Assembly: GCF_014654785.1 (NCBI RefSeq)
Contig: NZ_BNBD01000002.1
Location: forward strand, 744,001 to 808,000
Length of the DNA stretch: 64,000 nt
Source of the DNA: Streptomyces mashuensis
GTDB lineage: Bacteria > Actinomycetota > Actinomycetes > Streptomycetales > Streptomycetaceae
Direction of reading: 5' to 3'
Shown here: in pieces, positions 33,427-41,538 of the stretch
How the letters are laid out: every line of letters begins with the position of its first letter
How positions within the stretch are numbered: position 1 is the first letter of the stretch
Notes under the pieces: model-generated
Databases searched by the model: none
What the model was told of the DNA's origin: nothing
What the model saw: the letters and a program-made list of their open reading frames with translations, nothing else
Made by a program: the position numbers and the translations under genes

Positions 33427-34494
33427 TCAGCCGCTGTTGCGGGCGAGTTCGAGGGCGTACTTCTCCCACCACTGGCCCGCGTCCGGGCCGCCCTGGCAGG
33501 AACCGTCGGACTCCCCCGGCCGTTTGATCCACAGGAAGGCGTCGACGAGGCGGTCCCCGGTCCGGATGGTCGGGGGCTCGCCGAGCGCGCGGCCGGCGGG
33601 GTTGCACCACGCCTTCTCGTGGTCGGCGCCGCCACCGGACAGGGGCCCGTTGCCGTTGCGGCTGGTGTCGATGACGAAGTGCTTGCCGCCCAGCAGGCCG
33701 GACAGCCGGTGCCCGTAGTCCTTGCTGGCCTTGGTGGTCTGGAAGTTGGAGACGTTGAGGGCGAAGCCGTCGGCCTGGTCGATGCCGGCGCGGCGCAGCG
33801 GCTCGGCCATGCGGTCCGCGGGCGTCACCCAGCTGGGGTTGCCGGCGTCGAGGTAGACCTTGGTGCGGGGCAGGGCCTTGAGCTTGCCGACGGCCTCCTT
33901 GAGCAGCGCGTACCGCTCCTCGTGGAACTGGCGCGGGGTGCAGCCGTCCTCCATGTGGGGGAGGGCGTCGGGTTCGAGGACGATGGTCGCGGCGCGGTCG
34001 CCGATGCCGGCGACGGCCTGGTCGAGCCAGGAGCGGTAGGCGTTGCCGTCGGCGGCGCCGCCCTGGGAGTACTGGCCGCAGTCGCGGTGCGGGATGTTGT
34101 AGAGGACCAGCAAGGCGTCGCGGTCGGCCTTGGCGGCGGCCTCGGTGAAGCCGCGGGTCTGGCCCTCGGGGTTGTCCGGGCCGATCCACTCGGCGACGGG
34201 CTGCCGGGCGATGCGCTGGAGGAGCTGCGCCTCCTGCTGCCGGCCGTCCTTGCCGAGCCGTACGGCCTCGCGGGCGGCGGTGCCGTCGGGGTTCACCCAG
34301 AACGGGGAGCGGTCCTTGGGCTGCTGGGAGGGCGGGGAGACGGCGGCGGCCCGCTGCTGGTCGCCGGCGTCGCTCTCGTCGTCGGAGGCGCCGGAGCAGC
34401 CGGGCAGGGCGAGCAGTACGGCCGTCACCGCGAGGGCGGTCCTGCGCCTGCGCGCGCGGGGCGTCCGGGCCGGTCGGCGGTCGGTGCCGTACAT
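33427..34494 (-). CDS. cslZ: GH6 endoglucanase lipoprotein CslZ
   Basis: 355-residue glycoside hydrolase family 6 protein. A lipobox LALPGC places the lipid-modified Cys at residue 33, so it is tethered outside the membrane. GH6 marks are PHRDCGQYSQGG and VLEPDALPHM (the Asp being the probable acid), LNVSNFQTT, DTSRNGNGP and CNPAGRALG. It would trim or release the glucan made by CslA; it is convergent with glxA (40-base gap), the arrangement known from S. coelicolor. Start 34494 has GGGGGAG 4 bases upstream. Confidence 0.92.
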   Translation of the reverse strand: MYGTDRRPARTPRARRRRTALAVTAVLLALPGCSGASDDESDAGDQQRAAAVSPPSQQPKDRSPFWVNPDGTAAREAVRLGKDGRQQEAQLLQRIARQPVAEWIGPDNPEGQTRGFTEAAAKADRDALLVLYNIPHRDCGQYSQGGAADGNAYRSWLDQAVAGIGDRAATIVLEPDALPHMEDGCTPRQFHEERYALLKEAVGKLKALPRTKVYLDAGNPSWVTPADRMAEPLRRAGIDQADGFALNVSNFQTTKASKDYGHRLSGLLGGKHFVIDTSRNGNGPLSGGGADHEKAWCNPAGRALGEPPTIRTGDRLVDAFLWIKRPGESDGSCQGGPDAGQWWEKYALELARNSG

Positions 34495-34643
34495 CCACTC
34501 CCCCTTGGGTGTACCGCTGGTGGAGATGCCTGTGACGTTGACTGTGGAAATGTCGGTGCCTTGGCCATGCTGGCACAGAGGTGCCCCCGGGCGGGGCGAG
34601 TCATGCCAGGAGGCGGGGCGCGTAGCCCTGTCGGGCGACCGCA

Positions 34644-35348
34644 TCAGGCCCGTCCTGTCCCGTCGGCCGTGGTGGTGCCCGTCAGGTATGCGGAGACGAC
34701 GACGTTGGCGTCGTAGGTGCGGTGCCGGGGGTCGTACCGGCCGCCGCAGGTGATGAGGCGGAGCTCGGCGCGGGACCGGTCGCGGGGCCCGTAGACCTTG
34801 GCGGCGTCGAAATGGTCCTTGGTGTGCAGGGTGACGTCCTCGACGGTGAACTCGGCGGTGCTGCCGTCCTCGCGCGCCACCTGGACGGTGGCGCCGGGCC
34901 GGAGCCGGCCGAGGCCGTGGAAGACGGCGGGGGCGTGCCGGGTGTCGAGGTGGCCGACGAGCACGGCGGCGCCGGGGCTGCCGGGGGCGGGCCCGTTCCG
35001 GTACCAGGCGACGGTGCCCGGCCGGTCGTACGGCGGTGGGTCGACGGCGCCGGACGCGTCGAGGCCGCGGGGCTCGACGGGGGCGCGCAGCCGGAGGGAG
35101 GCGATGGCCAGGGCCCGGGGGCGGGCGCGGGGCAGCGGCGTGTGGGCGCGCGGCAGCGCGAGCGCGCCCCCGGGACGGCCGGCGGCGGCGTGCGGGTGCC
35201 GGGCGGCGAACGCCGCGCCGGGCGGGGACACGGTGGCCGCGGGCTGTTCGGTGAGGGCCCGGCCCCACAGCCACGCCGGCACCAGCAGCACGGTCCAGGC
35301 CAGCGCGGCGAGGAGGCGGCCGGCGCCGGTGGCGCGGGGTTCGGTCAT
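34644..35348 (-). CDS. Class F sortase
   Basis: 234-residue membrane-anchored transpeptidase with one N-terminal span (about 10-30) and an extracellular sortase domain. H133 in LVGHLDTRH, C201 in RLITCGG and R210 in DPRHRTYDANVVV are the catalytic triad. Length and the HLDT/ITCGG motifs fit class F sortases of actinobacteria. The gene 40 bases upstream encodes a protein with a wall-sorting-like C-terminus, the probable substrate. Confidence 0.9.
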   Translation of the reverse strand: MTEPRATGAGRLLAALAWTVLLVPAWLWGRALTEQPAATVSPPGAAFAARHPHAAAGRPGGALALPRAHTPLPRARPRALAIASLRLRAPVEPRGLDASGAVDPPPYDRPGTVAWYRNGPAPGSPGAAVLVGHLDTRHAPAVFHGLGRLRPGATVQVAREDGSTAEFTVEDVTLHTKDHFDAAKVYGPRDRSRAELRLITCGGRYDPRHRTYDANVVVSAYLTGTTTADGTGRA

Positions 35349-35388
35349 GGCGGTTCGGTCATGGCGCTCGGGGGGGGTGGCCCGGGGG

Positions 35389-35973
35389 CTAGCGCTGGGT
35401 GGCGTTGGTGCGGCGGCGGTACCAGATCAGGCCGCCGGCGATGGCGGCGGTGGTGCCGGCGAGGACGAGTCCGGCGGTGTCCGGGGCCTCGGGCGAGGCG
35501 GCCTCCGCGGTGCCGCCGCCGCCCGCGGGCACGGGGGCGACGGGCGAGGCGTCGGGGTGCTCGGTGCGGTCGGGACGGTCGGCGGCGTGGTAGCCGGAGA
35601 GGTCGCGGTCGTCGTCGACGACGGTGAGCTGCCCGGCGGCGACGTTGAAGCCGTCGCAGTCGACCTTGACCGGGTACGTGCCGGGGGTGACGGTCTCGCG
35701 GACGGTGGCGTCGGCGGAGAGGCGGGCCTGGCCGGCGGCGTCGCGGGTGAGCTTGGCGTCGCTGACGAACGCCTCGGAGGCGGCGGTGGCCCGGTCGCCG
35801 GAGCAGCCGGAGACCTTCAGCCGGATCTCGGCACCGGGTTTGCTGGTGAGGGGGGCGACTTCGACGGATCGGGACGTGGCGGGGCCGTCGACGGCGAGCG
35901 CGGGGGCCGCGCCGCCGACGGCGAGCGCGCAGGCGAGGGCCGCGGCGGAGCGGACTGAAGCCAGTGGAGCCAT
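35389..35973 (-). CDS. Putative sortase substrate, surface protein
   Basis: 194-residue protein with a signal peptide (to about ALA-27), an extracellular beta-rich domain with C57 and C106 that may form a disulfide, a Pro/Gly-rich linker, and a C-terminal APDTAG (163-168) followed by a membrane span (GLVLAGTTAAIAGGLIWY) and a positive tail RRRTN. This is the layout of a sorting signal, but APDTAG is not a classical LPXTG. It sits directly before the class F sortase gene. Its ribosome binding site lies inside a strong hairpin (35974-36002). Confidence 0.8.
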   Translation of the reverse strand: MAPLASVRSAAALACALAVGGAAPALAVDGPATSRSVEVAPLTSKPGAEIRLKVSGCSGDRATAASEAFVSDAKLTRDAAGQARLSADATVRETVTPGTYPVKVDCDGFNVAAGQLTVVDDDRDLSGYHAADRPDRTEHPDASPVAPVPAGGGGTAEAASPEAPDTAGLVLAGTTAAIAGGLIWYRRRTNATQR

Positions 35974-36002
35974 GGTGAACCTCCTGTATCCAGAGGTTCA
36001 CC
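35974..36002 (-). promoter_or_regulatory. Hairpin that buries the ribosome binding site of the surface protein
   Basis: On the minus strand, GGTGAACCTC pairs over 10 bp with GAGGTTCACC (35974-35983 with 35993-36002), 9-base loop, and the ATG follows immediately. The Shine-Dalgarno AGGAGG lies at the loop/stem junction and in the 3' arm. Translation should be low unless the stem is opened by heat, a protein or a small RNA. Confidence 0.75.
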
Positions 36003-36190
36003 CGCCGGCGGCGCGGATCGCATCCGCTCCGAAGTCGTATTGCTCCATTTGGCGATCGTCGGACGCGATCCGACCGATTCGGCCTAATCCGGGGCGGGTT
36101 CGGGAACGTAGTGCTTTCGGTTCCGATCACACCGGACGTGTGGCCGGTGGGTGACCGGAGGCGTACGGGCGGACCGCTCCTGGCGGGCCG

Positions 36191-36970
36191 TCAGACGAGC
36201 TCGACCAGGTCGGCGATCGAGTCGACGACGCGCGAGGGACGGAAGGGGTGGAGGTCGACCTCCTCGGCACGGGTGAGGCCGGTGAGGACGAGGAAGGTCT
36301 CCATGCCAGCCTCCAGGCCCGCCAGGATGTCGGTGTCCATCCGGTCGCCGATCATGGCGCTGGACTCGGAGTGGGCCCCGATGGCGTTGAGCCCGGCGCG
36401 CATCATCAGCGGGTTGGGCTTGCCGACGAAGTAGGGCTCGCGGCCGGTGGCCTTGGTGATGAGCGCGGCCACGGAGCCGGTGGCGGGCAGGGCGCCGTCG
36501 GCGGAGGGCCCGGTCTCGTCGGGGTTGGTGGCGATGAAGCGGGCACCGTTGTTGATGAGGCGGATGGCCTTGGTGAGCGCCTCGAACGAGTACGTGCGGG
36601 TCTCGCCCAGGACCACGTAGTCGGGGTCGGCGTCGGTGAGGACGTACCCGATGTCGTGCAGCGCGGTGGTCAGGCCGGCCTCGCCGATGACGTACGCCGT
36701 GCCGCCGGGCCGCTGGTCGTCCAGGAACTGGGCGGTGGCCAGGGCCGACGTCCAGATGTTCGGGACGGGGACGTCGAGGCCGATGCGCCGGAGGCGCGCG
36801 TGCAGGTCGCGGGCGGTGTAGATCGAGTTGTTGGTGAGCACGAGGAAGGGCTTTCCGGACTCCCGGAGCCGCTTCACGAAGGCGTCCGCACCGGGCACCG
36901 GGATGCCCTCGTGCATCAGGACACCGTCCATGTCGGTGAGCCAGGACTCGATCGGCTTGCGTTCTGCCAC
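36191..36970 (-). CDS. HAD-IIA family phosphatase (NagD-like)
   Basis: 259-residue cytoplasmic hydrolase. The HAD motif I is DMDGV (D13 nucleophile, D15) in SWLTDMDGVLMHEG; motif II is VLTNNS; motif III/IV are FVGKPNPLMM and MIGDRMDTDILAGLEAG. A C2-type cap lies between, as in NagD/4-nitrophenylphosphatases. The substrate is probably a sugar or nucleotide phosphate. GTG start 36970 has AGGAG about 6 bases upstream. It follows the ROK gene on the same strand after 86 bases. Confidence 0.9.
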   Translation of the reverse strand: MAERKPIESWLTDMDGVLMHEGIPVPGADAFVKRLRESGKPFLVLTNNSIYTARDLHARLRRIGLDVPVPNIWTSALATAQFLDDQRPGGTAYVIGEAGLTTALHDIGYVLTDADPDYVVLGETRTYSFEALTKAIRLINNGARFIATNPDETGPSADGALPATGSVAALITKATGREPYFVGKPNPLMMRAGLNAIGAHSESSAMIGDRMDTDILAGLEAGMETFLVLTGLTRAEEVDLHPFRPSRVVDSIADLVELV

Positions 36971-37056
36971 GTGGGACTCCTGCCGTGCGGGACGGCCCGT
37001 GCCGGGCCGGACACGCCGGGACGGCACCGCTCGTGCGCCGCCCCGACACCCCCAGC

Positions 37057-38169
37057 CTAATCAGTGCCGCGCGGCAGCCCTTCGTCCTTTTGGCCGGGGG
37101 AGGCGCCGAAGAGCGGGGCGAGGACCAGTTCAGCGGCGCCGGTGGCGACGGTGCGGTCGCCGGCGGGGGTGACGGCGACGGGGACGGAGGGCGGCAGCAC
37201 GGCGCGGACGCCGGCCGCGTACGCGTCGGGCGCGGCCAGGACGGTACGGCCGCCGAGCACCACGTGGTCGATGTCGAGCAGCCGTACGAGGTTGGCGGCG
37301 CCGACGCCGAGGAGGCGGGCCGCCCGCGCGGTGTCGCCCCCGGCGACGGCCGCGAGGCACAGCGCCTCCAGGCAGCCGCGGTCGCCGCAGCGGCACGGCG
37401 GCCCGTCCAGCTGGAGGACCTGGTGCCCGAACTCGCCCGCGCCCGTCCGCGCGCCGCGGTGCACGGCGCCGCCGAGCACGAGGCCGGCGCCGAGGCCCGT
37501 GCCGAGGTGCAGGTACGCGAACGAGCCGCCGGCGCGGGGGCCGCGCGGGGCCAGGGCGAGGGCGGCGGCGTTGGTGTCCTTGTCCAGGGCCACGGGCAGG
37601 GCGAGCCGCTCGCCCAGGGCGTCGCGCAGCGGGAAGCCGTCCCACTCGGGGAACCCCGTGACGCGGTGCAGGACGCCGGTGCGGTGGTCGAGCGGGCCGG
37701 GGGCGGCGGCACCGGCACCGAGGACGGTGGCCGGGTCCGGGCCCGCGTCGGCGAGCAGCGTGCGGACCTCGGCGGTCACCGTGTCGAGCACCGGCCCGGC
37801 ACCGGCGCCGAATGCCAGCGGCGCGGTGCGGGCGGCGACGACGGTGCCGCTCAGGTCGGCCAGGACGGTGGTCACCGTGTCGCGGTCGAGGTGCAGCCCG
37901 ACCGCGTGGGCGGCGTCGGGCACGAGGCTGAGCGCGGTGGCGGGTTTGCCGCCCGTGGACGCCCGCCGGCCCGCGCCGGCCGCCAGGCCGGCCTCCTTGA
38001 GCCGGGCACTGATCTTGCTCACCGCCTGCGGGGTCAGCCCCGCGGCCGCGGCCAGCTCCGCCCGGCTCGCGCCCTCCGGGCCGGCGTCGCGCAGCAGGCC
38101 GAGGACCACGGCGGCGTTGTGGTCGCGCAGCGCGGACAGGTTGGCTCCCCGGTTCCCCACATTCCTCAC
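37057..38169 (-). CDS. ROK-family transcriptional regulator
   Basis: 370-residue regulator: an N-terminal winged helix (LGLLRDAGPEGASRAELAAA, LTPQAVSKISARLKEAGLAA) and a C-terminal ROK sugar-kinase-like domain with the zinc motif region GHQ plus CRCGDRGCLEAL and nucleotide-fold segments LHLGTGLGAGLVLGG. ROK repressors respond to sugars. It is divergent from the Gfo/Idh oxidoreductase gene; the short intergenic region contains overlapping inverted repeats that could be its operator. Start 38169 is the first ATG of the conserved domain. Confidence 0.88.
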   Translation of the reverse strand: MRNVGNRGANLSALRDHNAAVVLGLLRDAGPEGASRAELAAAAGLTPQAVSKISARLKEAGLAAGAGRRASTGGKPATALSLVPDAAHAVGLHLDRDTVTTVLADLSGTVVAARTAPLAFGAGAGPVLDTVTAEVRTLLADAGPDPATVLGAGAAAPGPLDHRTGVLHRVTGFPEWDGFPLRDALGERLALPVALDKDTNAAALALAPRGPRAGGSFAYLHLGTGLGAGLVLGGAVHRGARTGAGEFGHQVLQLDGPPCRCGDRGCLEALCLAAVAGGDTARAARLLGVGAANLVRLLDIDHVVLGGRTVLAAPDAYAAGVRAVLPPSVPVAVTPAGDRTVATGAAELVLAPLFGASPGQKDEGLPRGTD

Positions 38170-38189
38170 ACGGTCATTCTCCCCACGAC

Positions 38190-38212
38190 TTGCGCTTACG
38201 CAACAGCGTTGC
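38190..38212. promoter_or_regulatory. Overlapping inverted repeats between ROK and Gfo/Idh genes
   Basis: TTGCG-CTTA-CGCAA (38190-38203) and GCAAC-AGC-GTTGC (38200-38212) overlap within the 56-base divergent gap. A likely operator for the ROK regulator controlling both genes. Confidence 0.55.
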
Positions 38213-38225
38213 CAAAGTGGGCCGC

Positions 38226-39302
38226 ATGGCTGCCTCCCCTTCCTTCCGTGTCGGCCTGATCGGCTACGGCCTCGCCGGCTCCGCCTTCCACGCGCCGCTC
38301 GTCGCCGCGACCGACGGCCTCGCCCTCGACACCGTCGTCACGTCCGACCCCGGCCGGCAGGCCCAGGCCCGCGACCGGTACCCGGACGTCCGGGTCGCCG
38401 ACACCGCCGAGGCCCTCCTCGACCGGGCCGGCGAGCTGGACCTCGTCGTCATCGCCTCCCCCAACCGCACCCACGTCCCCCTGGCGCGCGCCGCGCTGGA
38501 GGCGGGGCTGCCCGTCGTGGTCGACAAGCCGCTGGCCGCGACGGCCGCCGAGGCCCGGGACCTGGCCGCGCTCGCCGACCGCCGGGGGCTGCTGCTCAGC
38601 GCGTTCCAGAACCGGCGCTGGGACAACGACTTCCTCACCGTCCGCCGCCTCGTCGCCGACGGCGCCCTCGGCCGCGTCCAGCGCTTCGAGTCCCGCTTCG
38701 AACGCTGGCGGCCGCAGCCCAAGGGCGGCTGGCGCGAGTCCGGCGACCCCGCCGAGATCGGCGGCATCCTCTACGACCTCGGCAGCCACCTCGTCGACCA
38801 GGCCCTGACCCTCTTCGGCCGCGCCACCACCGTCTACGCCGAGAGCGACGTGCGCCGGCCGGGCGCGGAGGCCGACGACGACACGTTCATCGCCCTCACC
38901 CACGCCTCCGGCGTCCGCTCCCACCTGTGGATGAGCGCCACGGCCGCCCAGCTCGGGCCCCGCTTCCGCGTCCTGGGCACCACCGCCGGGTACGTGAAGT
39001 ACGGCCTCGACCCGCAGGAGGCCGCCCTGCGCGAGGGCCTGCGCCCCGACGGCCCCCACCCGTGGGGCGAGGAACCGCCCGGCTCCTGGGGCCGCCTCGG
39101 CTCCGGCGAGTCGCCCCTCACCGGCGGCGGCGAACCCGTCCCCACCGTCCCCGGCGACTACCCCGCCTATTACGCCGCCATCGCCCACTCCCTCCGCACC
39201 GGCGCCCGGCCCCCGGTCACGGCCGAGGAGGCGGCCGAGGCCCTGGCGGTCCTGGAGGCGGCCCGGCTCTCGGCGGCGGAGGGCCGCACGGTACATCTCT
39301 GA
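38226..39302 (+). CDS. Gfo/Idh/MocA family oxidoreductase
   Basis: 358-residue NAD(P)-dependent sugar dehydrogenase-like enzyme. The dinucleotide-binding motif is VGLIGYGLAGSAFHAPL at the N-terminus; VVVDKPLAATAAEA carries the conserved EKP-type Lys (here DKP), and GGILYDLGSHLVDQAL is the second family signature with the catalytic His. Cytoplasmic; the substrate is unknown. It is divergently transcribed from the ROK regulator, which likely controls it. Confidence 0.9.
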   Translation: MAASPSFRVGLIGYGLAGSAFHAPLVAATDGLALDTVVTSDPGRQAQARDRYPDVRVADTAEALLDRAGELDLVVIASPNRTHVPLARAALEAGLPVVVDKPLAATAAEARDLAALADRRGLLLSAFQNRRWDNDFLTVRRLVADGALGRVQRFESRFERWRPQPKGGWRESGDPAEIGGILYDLGSHLVDQALTLFGRATTVYAESDVRRPGAEADDDTFIALTHASGVRSHLWMSATAAQLGPRFRVLGTTAGYVKYGLDPQEAALREGLRPDGPHPWGEEPPGSWGRLGSGESPLTGGGEPVPTVPGDYPAYYAAIAHSLRTGARPPVTAEEAAEALAVLEAARLSAAEGRTVHL

Positions 39303-39376
39303 GGTGGGGTTACTGCGGGTATTCGTCACGGTTGTCACGACGCCGTCCGCGGCCGGTACCCACCCTGTTCTGACTG

Positions 39377-39414
39377 CGTATCAGGCGACTGGTCATGATC
39401 ATGTCGCTGATACG
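39377..39414. repeat. Nested inverted repeats before the SH3-like gene
   Basis: CGTATCAGGCGA (39377-39388) pairs with TCGCTGATACG (39404-39414) with one bulged base, and the centre holds the perfect palindrome CATGATCATG (39394-39403). It is 61 bases before the start at 39475 and could be an operator or an mRNA hairpin. Confidence 0.6.
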
Positions 39415-39474
39415 TTCCTCGACGCCGCGCAAGATCATTTGTTCGGCGCAGCACCATCCGTCGAGGAGCACCAC

Positions 39475-39786
39475 GTGAGTTCTGTCATCCGGGCGAAGAG
39501 CACCCGCAAGCGCGCCGCGTCGGTCGCGGGCCTGCTCGTCGCCGCCACCCTCGGCGGCGCCGCCCTGGCCGCCCCCGCCTACGCCGACGACGTCTACGGC
39601 CACTGCACCGGCGAGGGCGTCCGCATCCGTGCCGCCGCCAGCACCTCCAGCCCGGTCGTCGGCCTCTGCTACTCCGACCACCGCCTGGCCCACCGGGACG
39701 TCTCCGGCGACGGCCAGTGGGACAAGGTCTACGACGTCACCACCGGCGCCGGCGGCTGGATCTCCCACCGCTACTGGAGCTGGTGA
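39475..39786 (+). CDS. Small secreted SH3-like protein
   Basis: 103-residue exported protein: signal peptide (RKRAASVAGLLVAATLGGAA, cleavage after AYA), then a single bacterial SH3-type domain (CTGEGVRIRAAASTSSPVVG, WDKVYDVTTGAGGWISHRYW) with a Cys pair. Such domains bind cell wall or other ligands; no enzyme domain is attached. GTG 39475 has GAGGAG upstream. An elaborate inverted repeat lies 61 bases upstream. Confidence 0.82.
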   Translation: MSSVIRAKSTRKRAASVAGLLVAATLGGAALAAPAYADDVYGHCTGEGVRIRAAASTSSPVVGLCYSDHRLAHRDVSGDGQWDKVYDVTTGAGGWISHRYWSW

Positions 39787-39792
39787 CCGGCC

Positions 39793-39861
39793 CCCGGGCC
39801 CGCTGACGGGCCCGGGACCCCGGCCCCGAGGGCACGGCGGAACGGTCTCCGCCGTGCCCTC
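39793..39861. terminator. Two back-to-back hairpins between convergent genes
   Basis: CCCGGGCCCG-CTGA-CGGGCCCGGG (39793-39816) and a 14-bp stem GAGGGCACGGCGGA with a 6-base loop (39828-39861). They would terminate the SH3-like gene and the opposing membrane-protein operon. Confidence 0.8.
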
Positions 39862-39978
39862 GCGCACGTACACCGGCGTCAGTGGGATGAACCACCACAC
39901 CCACAGCACGATCCACAGGACCGTCCAGAAGGCGCCCAGCAGCGGGTAGTCGTAGGCCAGGAGCACGTGTGAACTCAT
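39862..39978 (-). pseudogene. Truncated small membrane protein, coupled to upstream gene
   Basis: ATG at 39978 overlaps the upstream stop (ATGA), so it is set up for coupled translation. The 39 codons MSSHVLLAYDYPLLGAFWTV, then LWIVLWVWWFIPLTPVYVR resemble the N-terminus of small Streptomyces membrane proteins (phospholipase D nuclease N-terminal/SHOCT-associated type). After that the frame runs into the terminator hairpin and continues with no natural stop, antisense to the SH3 gene, to 39310. The second membrane helix expected for the family is missing. I read this as a gene truncated by loss of its 3' end. Confidence 0.5.
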
Positions 39979-41201
39979 GATGGCGTCTGCTTCCTTGTCG
40001 TCGGGGTCGAGGCCGCGGCGAGCACCGCGAGGATCAGCAGGACGAGGACGGTGATGCCGAGCACCAGGGCCACGCCCGCCACGGTGGGGTGGTTCCAGAA
40101 GAACAGGACGAGGGCCGCCGCCGTGATGACGATGCCGGTGGTCCAGGGGCGGTGGGACTCCAGCCACCGGCCGGTGGAACCGGTCCGCAGTCCGCTGCGC
40201 GCCATGGCCCGCCCGGTGGCGCCGGTGCTCCGGGAGGACGCCGAGCGGACGAACCGGGCGCCGCGTCCCGGACCGTAGAGACAGCCGGCCAGGGCCGTGA
40301 TCACCGCGACGACCAGGACCGTACGGGTGCCGTCGCGCAGGAAGCGCACGAAGGTGTCGTAGATGGAGGCGGCCGCGTCGGGCGGGAGCGCGTCGGGCGG
40401 CACCGAGTCCAGGTAGATGCGTCGCATGACGGCGAGCCCGGCGAGGAGCAGCAGCATCATGACGCCGATGCCGGTCGCCGCGCTCATCAGCCCGATCCGG
40501 TGCGAGGGCGCCGCCCAGACGGCGACGGCGGCGATGACCACGACGGTGACGGGCAGCCAGGTCCCGGTGATGTCGAGCAGGCGCATCGCGTCCTGGGCCT
40601 TGTCCAGCTTGTCGGTCCGGAACAGCGTGATCGACTTGTCCACGTCGGGGATGTTCGCGGCCCTCTGGTAGCCCTCGTCGACCAGCTTCTGCTTGACCTT
40701 GTCCACCACGGTGCCGAGATCCAGCACGACGGCGTCGCCCTTGGCCTGCACGGCGCTGTTGCCCTCTCCGGTGAGGGTCTTGACGACGGCGGCGTGGGCC
40801 CGCCGGTTGGCGCCGTCCCACAGCTGGGCGAACTCGTCACTGGTGACGACCTTGTTCACCACGTCGTGGACGGCCGAGGTGATCGCGTTCTTCAGCGGAC
40901 CGGCCAGCAGGTGGGACTTGTCCACGATCAGCGGCGGGGCGTTGGCCTTGGCCAGCGCATTGCTGAGCGCGTCGGTGATGCCGTTGACGTCGACGTTGTC
41001 GACCACCCTCGTGGTGAGCCGGTCGGACACGGTCTTCTGCACCGACGGGTCCTTGGCGAGGGGGGCGACGGTCTGCACGTAGCGGTCGGTGTCCGAGACC
41101 TGGCTGTGCGCCCACGTCGCCACCACCGCGAGCGGTGAGAGGACGAACGCGAGCACCAGGAGCACGGACGTCACCGCGTAGCGCAGGCGCCGGTGGTGCA
41201 T
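39975..41201 (-). CDS. Integral membrane protein, unknown
   Basis: 408-residue membrane protein. The first span is near the N-terminus (VTSVLLVLAFVLSPLAVVAT), followed by a ~180-residue extracytoplasmic helical domain with the recurrent pattern of Streptomyces membrane proteins (DTDRYVQTVAPLAKDPSVQK, LTTRVVDNVDVNGI), then at least five spans. No catalytic motif. The position suggests envelope function; the family has no established role that I know of. Followed by a truncated small membrane gene with ATGA overlap. Confidence 0.75.
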   Translation of the reverse strand: MHHRRLRYAVTSVLLVLAFVLSPLAVVATWAHSQVSDTDRYVQTVAPLAKDPSVQKTVSDRLTTRVVDNVDVNGITDALSNALAKANAPPLIVDKSHLLAGPLKNAITSAVHDVVNKVVTSDEFAQLWDGANRRAHAAVVKTLTGEGNSAVQAKGDAVVLDLGTVVDKVKQKLVDEGYQRAANIPDVDKSITLFRTDKLDKAQDAMRLLDITGTWLPVTVVVIAAVAVWAAPSHRIGLMSAATGIGVMMLLLLAGLAVMRRIYLDSVPPDALPPDAAASIYDTFVRFLRDGTRTVLVVAVITALAGCLYGPGRGARFVRSASSRSTGATGRAMARSGLRTGSTGRWLESHRPWTTGIVITAAALVLFFWNHPTVAGVALVLGITVLVLLILAVLAAASTPTTRKQTPS

Positions 41202-41538
41202 GGTCTCGTGGCGGCGGAGCCGTTCGTAGTCGTCACGCTCGCCGGGGCTCAGGGGGACGCCGGCGGGCGGGGGGGGGCGGGCTCGTGGGGGCCCGGCACG
41301 CCGGACGTGCTCATGGGGCTGTTTCCTTCCCGGACAGCGGGAGAGCCTGACAGCCGGGGTGGACCACTCCTGTCTCCAGGGTCACCACCGTTTCGCCGTG
41401 ATCGCATGGCGGGGCTCCGGCCCGTCCCCGGAGCGCCGCCGGGAGCCGTGCGACACACCGCCGCGCACAGCACGGGCCGGGGACGGCGGCGTTCTAGGGT
41501 GCGGACAAGGGGCTGCCGGCACTCCTGGGAGACATCAG
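41202..41538. other. Divergent intergenic region with G9 run
   Basis: 337 bases between the membrane protein gene and the MFS gene. A run of nine G (within 41269-41277) is flanked by further G tracts and could form a G-quadruplex. No gene in this stretch is convincing; an in-frame extension of the MFS gene upstream to 41359 lacks a membrane-protein character. Confidence 0.5.

Noticed and set aside
39310..39975. Full-length reading of the small membrane gene through the SH3 gene
   Set aside because: It crosses two terminator hairpins and lies antisense to a convincing secreted protein; no family similarity after residue 39.
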